The notes: generated by a model not told the origin, from the sequence alone. A stretch of DNA of 14,073 bases from Ruminococcaceae bacterium UBA7075 (GCA_002493635.1 DKZL01000024.1:1-14073), one strand, 5' to 3'. Shown: positions 1-7,316, counted from the first letter of the stretch. Translations and numbers: made by a program.

Positions 1-20
1 TTTCAAGGTCCTACGCTGTC

Positions 21-36
21 TTTTTCAAAGAGTCAA
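21..36 (-). promoter_or_regulatory. boxA-like antitermination site of an rRNA leader
   Basis: Read on the minus strand this is TTGACTCTTTGAAAAA, close to the Firmicutes rRNA boxA core (roughly TGYTCTTTGAAAA) that loads the Nus antitermination complex. It lies about 40 nt downstream of the predicted start of the proximal promoter at 79-107. The following bases out to the window edge (minus strand GGACCTTGAAA) also resemble clostridial rRNA leader sequence. The assignment rests on motif likeness and position; the rRNA itself is outside the window. Confidence 0.55.
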
Positions 37-78
37 GCTTTTGTTTCCAAAGCTTTCCGTCTCGCGGACAGCTTTGTT

Positions 79-107
79 ATTATACATCAGCTGTTTTTAT
101 TTGTCAA
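79..107 (-). promoter_or_regulatory. Proximal rRNA-type promoter (P2) reading out of the left edge
   Basis: On the minus strand a perfect TTGACA (102-107) and a perfect TATAAT (79-84) are separated by 17 bp. Directly upstream (about 108-150) the minus strand is a run of A and T tracts resembling an UP element. It is the second of two near-identical promoters about 138 bp apart. No coding region follows before the window edge. Tandem consensus promoters with UP-like tracts and a boxA downstream are typical of rRNA operons. Confidence 0.8.
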
Positions 108-216
108 CCCTTTTTTTGAATTTTTTTAAAACTTTTTTCAAATTTATTTTCTCGAACTAAGTTTTGTTTATTCAATTTCAGGAGTTTTTCTTTGCTCTCT
201 CTCAAACAGCTTTGCT

Positions 217-245
217 ATTATATCGCATCCTTCTTCTTTTGTCAA
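217..245 (-). promoter_or_regulatory. Distal rRNA-type promoter (P1) reading out of the left edge
   Basis: On the minus strand a perfect TTGACA (240-245) and a perfect TATAAT (217-222) have a 17-bp spacer. The A/T tracts at about 246-275 form an UP-like region lying directly after the stop codon of the ABC permease gene. The bases just downstream of both -10 boxes are nearly the same (AGCAAAGCTGT versus AACAAAGCTGT), suggesting duplication of one promoter. I see no terminator between the ABC operon and this promoter, so read-through into the operon is possible. Confidence 0.8.
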
Positions 246-281
246 CTACTTTTTTAAAGTTTTTTATTTTTTCTGCATTAC

Positions 282-1067
282 TCAGGCAATATCCTTTTTA
301 CAATATTTAATATATGCCACAATCATACCAACTGCTCCGTATAAAAGACCGGGCAACACAAGCACGCTGTCAATACTTAAGTCTGCAATTATGTCCGAGC
401 CGTTGGCATAACCAAAAGGAGTTATGTAATTCAAAAACTCTGCACTCTCAGCTATATTTGCAATTATATTAAGAAAATACATAAATGCAGCAACACCAAG
501 TCCAATACCAATACTTCCATTTCGTAGGAATGATGAGATCCCAAAGCAAATTCCTGCTATTTCAAGCTGCATACAATAGTAGGCAATGTGAATAAGCAGC
601 ATTTCTTTGAGCGGCACATCCTCGCCGATAACCTTTACCGAAAAAATCGACAATGCACACACTGCGATATTCATAACTGTTATCTGAAATATTACTGCAA
701 TAAGCTTGCTTGATACTATATTAAACCTCTTTATCGGATGTGTAAGAAGAAACTCAGCAGTCTTATCTTTTTCCTCTTTTGATAGTATTGAAGCGGCACA
801 TATTGCAGCAAAAAAAGCTCCGCCTAATCCAAGTATATTTCCACACTCAATTGCGTAAAAACCGCTTAATGTACCAAAACTTATTTTATCCATTCCAAAC
901 GCCTGTGAAAATCCGCCCATTGAGGCAAACATATCACTTACAGAACTCATTTCTCCCTTCATTTCCGGGAACATAAAAACACAAGCAGCTATTAAAAATC
1001 CAATAGCAGCAGTCCATATTATCAGTGAATTTCTGCCCTGCCTTAATTCATGCTTTATCAACGTCAT
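282..1067 (-). CDS. ABC-2 type transporter permease
   Basis: This is a polytopic membrane protein of 261 residues, the membrane half of an ABC transporter whose ATPase is encoded directly upstream. Hydrophobic segments lie at about residues 16-35, 75-95, 120-145, 158-180, 185-210 and 235-255. A cytoplasmic stretch SKEEKDKTAEFLLTHPIKR is typical of ABC-2 family permeases that partner a single ATPase and often act in drug or antimicrobial peptide export. The ATG at 1067 shares one base with the TGA of the ATPase gene (TGATG), and a GGAGGTGAG site sits upstream. A GTG at 1070 is an equally placed alternative start. Translation is probably coupled. The substrate cannot be read from sequence. The stop lies only about 37 bp from the rRNA-type promoter, with no terminator hairpin between. 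Confidence 0.85.
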   Translation of the reverse strand: MTLIKHELRQGRNSLIIWTAAIGFLIAACVFMFPEMKGEMSSVSDMFASMGGFSQAFGMDKISFGTLSGFYAIECGNILGLGGAFFAAICAASILSKEEKDKTAEFLLTHPIKRFNIVSSKLIAVIFQITVMNIAVCALSIFSVKVIGEDVPLKEMLLIHIAYYCMQLEIAGICFGISSFLRNGSIGIGLGVAAFMYFLNIIANIAESAEFLNYITPFGYANGSDIIADLSIDSVLVLPGLLYGAVGMIVAYIKYCKKDIA

Positions 1068-1945
1068 CACTTCTCACCTCCGTCAAGATAATAATTCATA
1101 AAGATTGTTTCGAGTTCAGGCTCCGAAATCGTTAAATCGGAAATCTCTGTTTTGCTCAGCAGAGCAATAAGTTCACCTATATCTCCGTCGAAAAGTAAGT
1201 TCATCATATCGCCGCTGTACTGCAAATCATATACTCCCTGTAATTTTGACAAATCAACCCTGCCCTTGACTGTAACATGCTTTGTATTGGTCTGAGATAG
1301 ATTTTCAATGCTGTCACAGGCTATGATTCTGCCTTCACGAATGATTGCTGAACGGCTGCAGTTGTTTTTGATTTCGGATAAAATATGAGATGAAAGGAAA
1401 ATTGTCGTACCTTTCTCGTTCTTTTCTCTTAATATGGAGAAAAATTCTTTCTGCATAAGCGGGTCAAGTCCGGAAGTCGGCTCATCAAGAATGCAAAGAC
1501 GAGGGTTATGCTGAAGAGCGCACACGATTCCAAGCTTTTTCCTGTTTCCGAACGAAAGCTCCTCTACCTTCTTTGCGGTGTCAAGCATAAGCCGCTCGCA
1601 AAGAAGGTTCGCCTCAGCTCTGCAATCCTTACGGTGCAGAGCAGCAGACAGCTTTATTACATCTTTGACTTTCATTCCCGGATAAAACAGTGTTTCGGAT
1701 GGCAGATACCCTATATTTTCTAATATTTCAGGTTTCCCCTTTCCAATCTCTTTACCAAAAATCTCACCTCTTCCGCTGTCTATACCTATTAATCCGACAA
1801 GCGAGCGAATCGTGGTACTTTTTCCTGCACCGTTCGGACCAATAAATCCAAAAAACTCACCCTTCTTCACCGATAAATCAATTTCTATAACTCCCCTTGA
1901 CCTGCCGTAATACTTTGTAACCTTTTCAAGCCTTATTGCTTCCAT
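1067..1945 (-). CDS. ABC transporter ATP-binding protein
   Basis: This is a 292-residue ATPase that would power the neighbouring permease at the inner face of the membrane. It shows Walker A GPNGAGKST at about 36-44, a signature motif in the variant form LSFGNRKKLG at about 130-139, Walker B LCILDEP at about 150-156 with the catalytic Glu155, and an H-loop histidine at about 187 (SSH). The usual Q-loop glutamine is not obvious; GYLPSET occupies that place, as in many ATPases of this export subfamily. A C-terminal extension of about 80 residues follows the core. The ATG lies inside the end of the TetR gene (20-bp overlap) behind a GGAGGGG site, so the two are co-transcribed. The cargo is unknown; drug or peptide export is inferred from the regulator. 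Confidence 0.92.
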   Translation of the reverse strand: MEAIRLEKVTKYYGRSRGVIEIDLSVKKGEFFGFIGPNGAGKSTTIRSLVGLIGIDSGRGEIFGKEIGKGKPEILENIGYLPSETLFYPGMKVKDVIKLSAALHRKDCRAEANLLCERLMLDTAKKVEELSFGNRKKLGIVCALQHNPRLCILDEPTSGLDPLMQKEFFSILREKNEKGTTIFLSSHILSEIKNNCSRSAIIREGRIIACDSIENLSQTNTKHVTVKGRVDLSKLQGVYDLQYSGDMMNLLFDGDIGELIALLSKTEISDLTISEPELETIFMNYYLDGGEK

Positions 1946-2570
1946 TTGCCCCTCCGTCTTTCAGATAAATTTTCTTCCAGAATTTTATCATTTCCTCAAA
2001 TTCTTTTTCCATTTTTTCAACATCAATAGTATATTCAAGCTGTTTTGAGAACACTTCCCAAAGATACCCCTCGGAAGCCCAGTAAATTTCCTTATATATC
2101 ATATTGACGTCAACTCCGTCAATAAATTTATCTGTATCAATATTTTTCCAGAATCCGGTTGATTTCATTTTTGCATATTTTCTGTAGCTTTCCTGAATTT
2201 CCGAACAAACCTCAGGATTTTTTTCATAGTATGCCCTTATGACGAAATTTCCGATATTTGGATAGCTTTTTATTATGCGGATTTTCGCTTTCATACCGCT
2301 GTACATCGCATCAAACAAATCTGTCTTTTCATAACAGCCGCACTTTTTTAGATATTGTATACTAATCTGTGCACATTTGTGCCACAAAAACATATACAAT
2401 TCCTTTTTATTTTTAAAATAATGAAATAAAAGCGATTTGCTTATTCCTGCTTCAGCCGCAATCTCACTCATAGGACTTTTCTTGTAAGAATTTTGTGAAA
2501 ACACTCTGTATCCTGCATTGATTATTGCGTACTGTTTTTCATCAGGCAGAGAAAAAAATTTATCATTCAT
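1926..2570 (-). CDS. TetR/AcrR family transcriptional regulator
   Basis: This is a 214-residue one-component repressor. The N-terminal DNA-binding domain spans about 10-58, with the helix-turn-helix at about 33-52 (MSEIAAEAGISKSLLFHYF) followed by KNKKELY, the family hallmark. The rest is a helical ligand-binding and dimer domain with no recognisable subfamily. The start at 2570 is chosen because GGAGG sits 7 nt upstream; a longer reading from 2600 would run over the palindrome 2584-2600 and has no ribosome site. It is the first gene of the operon with the ABC ATPase and permease, so it most likely represses that exporter and itself. The inducer is unknown. Confidence 0.9.
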   Translation of the reverse strand: MNDKFFSLPDEKQYAIINAGYRVFSQNSYKKSPMSEIAAEAGISKSLLFHYFKNKKELYMFLWHKCAQISIQYLKKCGCYEKTDLFDAMYSGMKAKIRIIKSYPNIGNFVIRAYYEKNPEVCSEIQESYRKYAKMKSTGFWKNIDTDKFIDGVDVNMIYKEIYWASEGYLWEVFSKQLEYTIDVEKMEKEFEEMIKFWKKIYLKDGGANGSNKA

Positions 2571-2583
2571 AATGAAACCTCCG

Positions 2584-2633
2584 TTGACTGCATCAGTCAA
2601 TTTCCATTATACACCGTTGACCGTTTTTGAGAA
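2584..2633 (-). promoter_or_regulatory. Promoter and palindromic operator of the TetR-ABC operon
   Basis: On the minus strand a perfect -10 TATAAT lies at 2606-2611, with a weak -35 (TTCTCA) at 2628-2633 and a 16-bp spacer. Just downstream, where transcription should begin, is the inverted repeat TTGACTG-n3-CAGTCAA (2584-2600). GTCAACGG occurs twice, once beside the palindrome and once inside the promoter spacer. A 7+3+7 palindrome across the start site is the usual form of a TetR-family autoregulatory operator. Binding by the adjacent regulator is inferred. Confidence 0.65.
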
Positions 2634-2684
2634 GACCCCCAAAAAAAATTTTAAGATTAATATTTTATAATTATAATAAAAACC

Positions 2685-2713
2685 TTGACAAGTTGAATTT
2701 GTATATATATAAT
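2685..2713 (+). promoter_or_regulatory. Consensus promoter of the T-box-leuA transcript
   Basis: TTGACA at 2685-2690 and TATAAT at 2708-2713 are both perfect and spaced by 17 bp. The predicted start is near 2720, giving a leader of nearly 300 nt before leuA, which matches the T-box that follows. A strong constitutive promoter with control by the leader is the usual arrangement for T-box genes. Confidence 0.85.
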
Positions 2714-2739
2714 AGTTTTAACAAATCAATCCCCTTAAA

Positions 2740-2986
2740 AACAGTGACGGGAATAAGATGTAATCTAAGCCGGTACAGAGAACCGACGGTCGGTGTAAGT
2801 CGGAGCGGCAGATTATATGTATAGCTCATCCCCGAGTTTTTCGTGTGAAGTTATGTAATGCGAAACGCCGGACAGCGTTATCAGTCAGGACTTTGTTGGA
2901 AGTCTGTAAGGGGCACATAGTGATGTGTGTCTGAATTTGGGTGGTACCACGGATTTTATTCGTCCCTTTTTAGGGGCGATTTTTTT
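2740..2986 (+). ncRNA. T-box leader, leucine-specific
   Basis: This is a cis-acting leader that senses uncharged tRNA-Leu and lets transcription continue into leuA. The conserved T-box GGGTGGTACCACGG lies at 2939-2952; its UGGN element pairs with the tRNA acceptor end. In Stem I, TGTAATCT (2759-2766) pairs with AGATTATA (2810-2817), and the 3' side of the internal loop after it holds the codon CTC (2825-2827) followed by A, the expected specifier position; CTC is leucine. The apical part (about 2768-2809) is rich in CCG/CGG pairs. A further small hairpin (CACAT...ATGTG, about 2913-2926) precedes the T-box. The terminator at 2961-2986 competes with an antiterminator that includes the T-box. 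Confidence 0.9.
2961..2986 (+). terminator. leuA: Intrinsic terminator of the T-box leader
   Basis: CGTCCCT (2961-2967) pairs with AGGGGCG (2972-2978) around a TTTT loop and is followed by a run of seven T. It lies directly after the T-box and 31 nt before the leuA start. It would stop transcription when leucyl-tRNA is charged. Confidence 0.88.
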
Positions 2987-3017
2987 GTGCTATTCTACAC
3001 TAACGGAGGTATATATT

Positions 3018-4700
3018 ATGAAACCGTCATTTGAAAAGTACATTCCTTTCAAACAAATTGACATTCCCGACAGAAAATGGCCGAACAACACAATAACAAA
3101 AGCACCCGTGTGGTGCAGTGTTGACCTGCGTGACGGCAATCAGGCTTTGATTGACCCGATGAACCTTGAGGAGAAGCTCGAATTTTTCCACGCTCTTTGC
3201 GATATGGGCTTTAAAGAAATTGAAATCGGCTTTCCGAGTGCATCAGAAACCGAGTACGAAATCTGCCGTGAGTTGATTGAAAAAAATCATATTCCTGATG
3301 ATGTTACAATCCAGGTATTGGTACAGGCTCGTGAGCACCTCATCCGCAAGACCTTTGAGGCCATTGAAGGCGCAAAGAATGTAATCGTGCATTTCTACAA
3401 TTCAACATCAACTCTCCAGCGCAAGGTTGTTTTTAAAACAGATATGGAGGGTGTTACTCAGATTGCTATTGACGGCGCAAAGCTGATAAAAAAGCTTACT
3501 GACGAATACACAGGCGATACAAATATTCGTTTTGAGTATTCACCGGAAAGTTTCAGCGGTACTGAAGTTGATAACGCTGTTGCAATTTGTGACAAGGTAA
3601 TGGAGGCTCTCGGCTCTACAAAGGAAAATCCTGTTATTCTCAATCTTCCGAACACCGTTGAAATGTGCACGCCTAACACATATGCCGATCAGATTGAATA
3701 TTTTATTCGTCATCTCAAAAATCGTGACGCTGCAATAATCAGCGTTCATCCTCACAATGACAGAGGCTGCGGCGTTGCAGCAGGCGAGCTTGCATTGCTT
3801 GCAGGTGCAGAAAGAGTTGAGGGCACATTGTTCGGCAACGGTGAGAGAACAGGTAATATGGACATTGTTACAATGGGACTTAATATGTTTACACAGGGTG
3901 TTGACCCTGAGTTGAACTTTAAGAATCTTCCGAAGCTCCGTGAAATTTACGAGCGATGCACAAATATGAAGATTGACCCTCGTCAGCCATATATCGGCGA
4001 GCTTGTGTTTACCGCATTTTCAGGCTCACATCAGGACGCTATCAACAAGGGTATGCAGTATATGCGTGAAAGCGGAACAGATTATTGGGAAATCCCGTAT
4101 CTTCCGATTGACCCTGCTGATGTCGGCAGAGAGTACGAACCGATTATCCGCATTAACTCTCAGTCGGGCAAGGGCGGAGCCGCATTCGTAATGAGCAATA
4201 ATTTTGGTTATGACTTGCCAAAGCGTATGCATCCTGAATTTTCAAAACTCGTTCAGGCAAAATGCGAAGAACTTGAAAGAGAGCTTGTGCCTAAGGAGCT
4301 TTATGACGTATTTGAGCAAAACTACCTTAACCACCCTCAGAAGTACACTCTTACAAGCCGCAAAATTTATGAGGAAAGCGAGAACGGCAATGACTATGTT
4401 CACTTCAAGGGTAAAATGATAATTGACGGCAGCAGTGACAAAATCCAGCTTAACGGCGTTGGCAACGGTCCGATTGACGCATTCTTCAATGCGATTAAGG
4501 CAGTTGGTCTTGACAAATATGAATTTATTTCATACAGTCAGCACGCAATTTCTCAGGGTTCAGACTCAAAGGCAGTTTCATATATTGAATTGAAAAAGCC
4601 AGACGGAAAGAACATTTTCGGAATCGGCATTGACTCAAATGTCAATGTAGCATCCGTCCTCGGCGTGCTTAACGCAATCAACAGAGCTGAGAAGGAATAA
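3018..4700 (+). CDS. leuA: 2-isopropylmalate synthase
   Basis: This cytoplasmic enzyme condenses acetyl-CoA with 2-oxoisovalerate, the committed step of leucine synthesis. At 560 residues it matches the longer LeuA group (the yeast and actinobacterial type) rather than the shorter E. coli type. The TIM-barrel domain covers about 30-310: DLRDGNQAL at 36-44 holds the catalytic Arg and metal-binding Asp; HPHNDRG at 244-250 gives two metal-binding His and an Asn; GNGERTGN at 273-280 is the family signature. The C-terminal part from about 420 is the LeuA allosteric domain where leucine feeds back. The ATG at 3018 has GGAGG 8 nt upstream; reading from 2925 would run through the terminator and is rejected. 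It is monocistronic, with no other leu genes in view. Control is by the T-box and probably by leucine. Confidence 0.95.
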   Translation: MKPSFEKYIPFKQIDIPDRKWPNNTITKAPVWCSVDLRDGNQALIDPMNLEEKLEFFHALCDMGFKEIEIGFPSASETEYEICRELIEKNHIPDDVTIQVLVQAREHLIRKTFEAIEGAKNVIVHFYNSTSTLQRKVVFKTDMEGVTQIAIDGAKLIKKLTDEYTGDTNIRFEYSPESFSGTEVDNAVAICDKVMEALGSTKENPVILNLPNTVEMCTPNTYADQIEYFIRHLKNRDAAIISVHPHNDRGCGVAAGELALLAGAERVEGTLFGNGERTGNMDIVTMGLNMFTQGVDPELNFKNLPKLREIYERCTNMKIDPRQPYIGELVFTAFSGSHQDAINKGMQYMRESGTDYWEIPYLPIDPADVGREYEPIIRINSQSGKGGAAFVMSNNFGYDLPKRMHPEFSKLVQAKCEELERELVPKELYDVFEQNYLNHPQKYTLTSRKIYEESENGNDYVHFKGKMIIDGSSDKIQLNGVGNGPIDAFFNAIKAVGLDKYEFISYSQHAISQGSDSKAVSYIELKKPDGKNIFGIGIDSNVNVASVLGVLNAINRAEKE

Positions 4701-4748
4701 GCAGTCGGTGGGTTACATTCAACCGAACATTTTTCTATAAGGTAAAAC

Positions 4749-4782
4749 AACAACTCCTCTGATGTTAAGTCAGGGAGTTGTT
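4749..4782. terminator. Bidirectional terminator between leuA and the DUF6512-like gene
   Basis: AACAACTCC (4749-4757) pairs perfectly with GGAGTTGTT (4774-4782). The plus-strand side is followed by TTATTTTAT and the minus-strand side by GTTTTACC. It lies between two convergent stop codons (4700 and 4787) and probably serves both genes. Confidence 0.8.
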
Positions 4783-4786
4783 TATT

Positions 4787-5329
4787 TTATGTATTTATAT
4801 TTTTTATAATCCCATATTGATTTGTTACCGGATCTTTGAAAATTTCTATTTGAGGAGTGAAAAAAGTAAACACGATAAAAGATATTAATATAATTGTTAG
4901 AATAATGATTGCTATTATATTATTACACTTGAAATTACTAATCATCAGTCTATAAGCCAAATATTCCCCTAATATAACTGCAAAGAAAAATGATGCTATA
5001 TCAATAAAAACAATACTTTTTCCTATAATTCCTGTATAGGTATAGAAAAAAATAATGATAAATAACATAGATGTAATTATCCCTATTGTCTTTGCGCATA
5101 AAAAATTAGGCACATATTTTGCTATATAAAAACAACCAATTATTGTAGTAAGTAACATAGGGAAAAATAGTAATTTTAAATGCTCCCATACACTTTCATT
5201 AACAGCAGAAAATGATGCTATAAAGATATTTTCGCCTAAAAGCTTGTATGTAAAATGTAATAAAGTTCCTAATATACTTACAAAAATACTGCTTGCTATT
5301 TGATAATTTCTCACTTTAACTTTATCCAT
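4787..5329 (-). CDS. DUF6512-like integral membrane protein
   Basis: This is a 180-residue membrane protein of unknown function with about five hydrophobic helices (roughly 10-30, 52-72, 80-98, 102-128 and 136-160). NESVWEHLKLLFFP at 44-57 and the C-terminal segment around TPQIEIFKDPVTNQYGI are, as I recall them, characteristic of the DUF6512 family in Firmicutes; this is from memory, not a search. No enzyme motif is evident. The start is supported by GGAGG 9 nt upstream. It appears to be a single gene: a repeat element and the terminator of the dockerin dicistron lie upstream, and the terminator shared with leuA lies downstream. Codon use is more AT-rich than in leuA, as in the dockerin genes next to it. 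Confidence 0.75.
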   Translation of the reverse strand: MDKVKVRNYQIASSIFVSILGTLLHFTYKLLGENIFIASFSAVNESVWEHLKLLFFPMLLTTIIGCFYIAKYVPNFLCAKTIGIITSMLFIIIFFYTYTGIIGKSIVFIDIASFFFAVILGEYLAYRLMISNFKCNNIIAIIILTIILISFIVFTFFTPQIEIFKDPVTNQYGIIKNINT

Positions 5330-5388
5330 AAAAATATCCCTCCGATAATATTCTTATGGAAAAAATATTTTTTATTACAATATAAAAA

Positions 5389-5477
5389 GCCGCCGGCGGG
5401 CTGCACCTGCTCGTGTAGACATCATCATATAAAACTTACTTCTGTGCCCTACTGTTTACGGGCAGTTTCCTATAAAA
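5389..5477 (-). repeat. Interspersed structured repeat, copy A
   Basis: Read on the minus strand it has the same order of blocks as copies at 7317-7380 and 12892-12954: GGCACAGAAGT, then TTTTATATG, then CACGAGCAGGTGCAGCCC, then a closing hairpin GCAGCC-CGCC-GGCGGC (5389-5404, one mismatch). It carries an extra upstream part, TTTATAGGAAACTGCCCG, whose TGCCC/GGGCA arms form another small hairpin (5445-5464). That extra part is shared with the copy at 9702-9742. It lies between two minus-strand genes and has no coding potential that I can see. Confidence 0.65.
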
Positions 5478-5517
5478 TAACAAAACGCTCACTTCAAATA
5501 CAGCGAGCGTTTTGTTA
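5478..5517 (-). terminator. Terminator of the dockerin dicistron
   Basis: A 13-bp perfect stem (TAACAAAACGCTC with GAGCGTTTTGTTA) encloses a 14-nt loop and is followed on the minus strand by TTTTATAGG. It begins 11 nt after the stop of the dockerin gene at 5529. The stem is symmetrical enough to work from the plus strand as well, but no plus-strand gene precedes it. Confidence 0.85.
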
Positions 5518-5528
5518 CTTTAATATAA

Positions 5529-6404
5529 TTAAATTACTCCCTCAAGTTCCAATTCTTTAACCTTGGCATCAACATATTCATATCTGTCATCAGTAAATTC
5601 CCAATACATTGTAATCATTGTATTAAATGTGTTACCAAAATTATCTACATATGTTTCGCCATATGAACAATGCTTTGTGCCTGATTTATATAAATCTGCA
5701 AAATACATTTGTAATTCTGTAACAGTGTCAATATTCAATGCCGGTACTACTGTAAAACATCCTCCGTTTAATGATGCCGATGCTTTTTGAATCTCTGTCA
5801 GATTTTCTGTATTGGCGAGATATTTCTGAACCAAAGTTGCATCATCAATATTGACTTTTCCATCATTATTGACATCACCGAGAAGCGTATATTTTGAGGT
5901 CATATTAACAAATGAATCGATAAGTTCAAAAAATGCATAGCTAATTACATATTCATTTTTTGTTTTAAAAGAATCTCTCAAATTATCACGCTTTTCAGAA
6001 AATTCATTCCAATCATTCTCATCATAATAATTGTTTTCATTGTGTTCATTGAGCGACAGAACATAAGTTTCTTTGGCATAAAACACATCAATGCACATAT
6101 TATTATAAGCAAAATTTAACATATCTAAGCAATTCTGATATTCCATATCTGATACATAATCCGGTTCTTTATTTAAAAGTTCATCTGCAAAACTAATAGC
6201 ATTGTATAACATATTGCGCGAATTATCTGAATACTTAGTGGGATATCCAACAATGTCAATACTATGCAAAACCTCATCATATAGCTCATTTAATTCATCT
6301 CTTTTTGAGATTTCACTAACATTTTCTTCCGCATAAGCAACGAACGGTACTGTACAATATATTATTGCTATTGTAAAAAGAATAACCGAAATAAATTTTT
6401 TCAT
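5529..6404 (-). CDS. Secreted dockerin-containing protein with FIVAR-like helical repeats
   Basis: This is a 291-residue exported protein. A signal peptide spans 1-25 (MKK, hydrophobic core, cleavage after AYA). Two helical segments at about 58-103 and 127-168 (YDENDWNEFSEKRDNLRDSF in the second) look like degenerate FIVAR-type repeats of surface proteins. A type I dockerin follows at about 176-238. Its first calcium loop is canonical (DVNNDGKVNIDD, 177-188), but the second repeat is broken: SLNGGCFTVVPALNID replaces the usual D-x-N-x-D-G loop. About 50 extra residues follow, so the dockerin is internal. The start at 6404 is preferred over a GTG at 6413 because AGGTGA lies just upstream. It is the second gene of a dicistron, 16 nt after its partner. 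No catalytic domain is evident; a structural or adhesive role in a cellulosome-like complex is inferred. Confidence 0.8.
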   Translation of the reverse strand: MKKFISVILFTIAIIYCTVPFVAYAEENVSEISKRDELNELYDEVLHSIDIVGYPTKYSDNSRNMLYNAISFADELLNKEPDYVSDMEYQNCLDMLNFAYNNMCIDVFYAKETYVLSLNEHNENNYYDENDWNEFSEKRDNLRDSFKTKNEYVISYAFFELIDSFVNMTSKYTLLGDVNNDGKVNIDDATLVQKYLANTENLTEIQKASASLNGGCFTVVPALNIDTVTELQMYFADLYKSGTKHCSYGETYVDNFGNTFNTMITMYWEFTDDRYEYVDAKVKELELEGVI

Positions 6405-6420
6405 AATACTCACCTAATTT

Positions 6421-7188
6421 TTAAATTTCTTGTACAATCATTTTTTGTATAGCTGTAGCGTCATCTATAGCTATATTACCATCTTCATTGACATCAGCCG
6501 CAACTTTTTGTTCTATATTGAATTCTTCTAATGATACTAAATATTTTTGAATATTTGTCGCATCATCAATATTAACATAGCCATCCAAATCCGCATCTCC
6601 TAAAACAACGCACTTTGTTATGCTGGATTTTGATGTTGCTGAACTCGGGTATTCAACATTACCATATTTACTAGCTGATTTTATAACTATTCTTATATAT
6701 CTTAATAACTCATTATTAGTAAGTATATATTGATCTTCATTTGCTTGATTGATATCATACCAATCTGTACCATTTGGCGAACTTTGCCATTGGTATTCAA
6801 TATCGTAATTTTCCTTTATTAAATCAGCTTCAACATCCACAGTAAGCTCTTTTCCTACAACATATTCCCCTGTTACCTGTACTCCTGTAATCTTTGCTTT
6901 AGGGTTTACAATAACTGTTCTTGACATATCATTATTAAAATCCAAAATTATTTCGGTATCACTGCTAAACGGAAAAACCAGCCTTTCAATACCATCATCA
7001 ATTTCTCCGCAACACTCAATATCTGTTAAATCCATACCGTCATAATTACTATTTGCATTGGTATTTGTTTCATTAGAAGAATGAATAACTTCTTCATATG
7101 TTACAGAATATCCTTTATATATTGAAGATAGCAACAAAACACAAGATAAAACTAATACCATTAGCATTTTAGTTTGTCTTTTATTCAT
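6421..7188 (-). CDS. Exported protein with Ig-like domain and C-terminal type I dockerin
   Basis: This is a 255-residue protein with an N-terminal signal or anchor segment at about 8-24. A low-complexity Asn/Asp-rich stretch follows, then at about 98-172 a beta-rich region with YQWQSSPNGTDWYDI and YIRIVIKS, resembling the Ig-like modules common in clostridial surface proteins. The C-terminus (196-254) is a complete dockerin: DADLDGYVNIDDA and DVNEDGNIAIDDA each keep the calcium-loop pattern and are followed by TxIQK helices. The dockerin should bind a cohesin, placing the protein in a cellulosome or on the cell surface. The start at 7188 has AGGTGG 4 nt upstream; a longer reading from 7278 runs over the promoter. 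It is the first gene of the dicistron. Confidence 0.82.
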   Translation of the reverse strand: MNKRQTKMLMVLVLSCVLLLSSIYKGYSVTYEEVIHSSNETNTNANSNYDGMDLTDIECCGEIDDGIERLVFPFSSDTEIILDFNNDMSRTVIVNPKAKITGVQVTGEYVVGKELTVDVEADLIKENYDIEYQWQSSPNGTDWYDINQANEDQYILTNNELLRYIRIVIKSASKYGNVEYPSSATSKSSITKCVVLGDADLDGYVNIDDATNIQKYLVSLEEFNIEQKVAADVNEDGNIAIDDATAIQKMIVQEI

Positions 7189-7210
7189 TAAACCACCTTC
7201 ATCTATACAA

Positions 7211-7239
7211 TTTATAGCACAATCAGTGAATAAAATCAA
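7211..7239 (-). promoter_or_regulatory. Promoter of the dockerin dicistron
   Basis: Minus-strand TTGATT (7234-7239) and TATAAA (7211-7216) are spaced 17 bp apart, each matching consensus at five of six positions or nearly so. The -10 ends about 22 bp upstream of the ATG at 7188, giving a short leader with the AGGTGG site. It lies just beyond the terminator of the preceding operon, which fits an independent transcript. Confidence 0.7.
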
Positions 7240-7253
7240 TATGCAAAATACAC

Positions 7254-7288
7254 AAAAAATCGTCCTGCATAACAGCAAGACGATTTTT
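7254..7288 (-). terminator. Terminator of the MATE-rhodanese operon
   Basis: AAAAATCGTC (7254-7263) pairs with GACGATTTTT (7279-7288), and TGC/GCA can extend the stem inside the loop. On the minus strand the stem ends in GATTTTTTGTG. It is about 95 nt downstream of the rhodanese stop and immediately before the dockerin promoter. Confidence 0.82.
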
Positions 7289-7316
7289 CAATTATTCAGA
7301 AATTGCTATTAAGCAA

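Noticed and set aside
2627..2824. Open frame of 65 codons on the plus strand upstream of leuA
   Set aside because: It runs across the consensus promoter and T-box Stem I, has no ribosome site and ends just before the specifier codon; it is an accident of the leader sequence.
2925..3017. Longer amino end for leuA
   Set aside because: It would translate through the T-box core and terminator; the ATG at 3018 has a proper GGAGG and gives the normal family start.
3458..3755. Minus-strand open frames inside leuA
   Set aside because: They are shadows of the leuA reading frame; no ribosome site and no family likeness.
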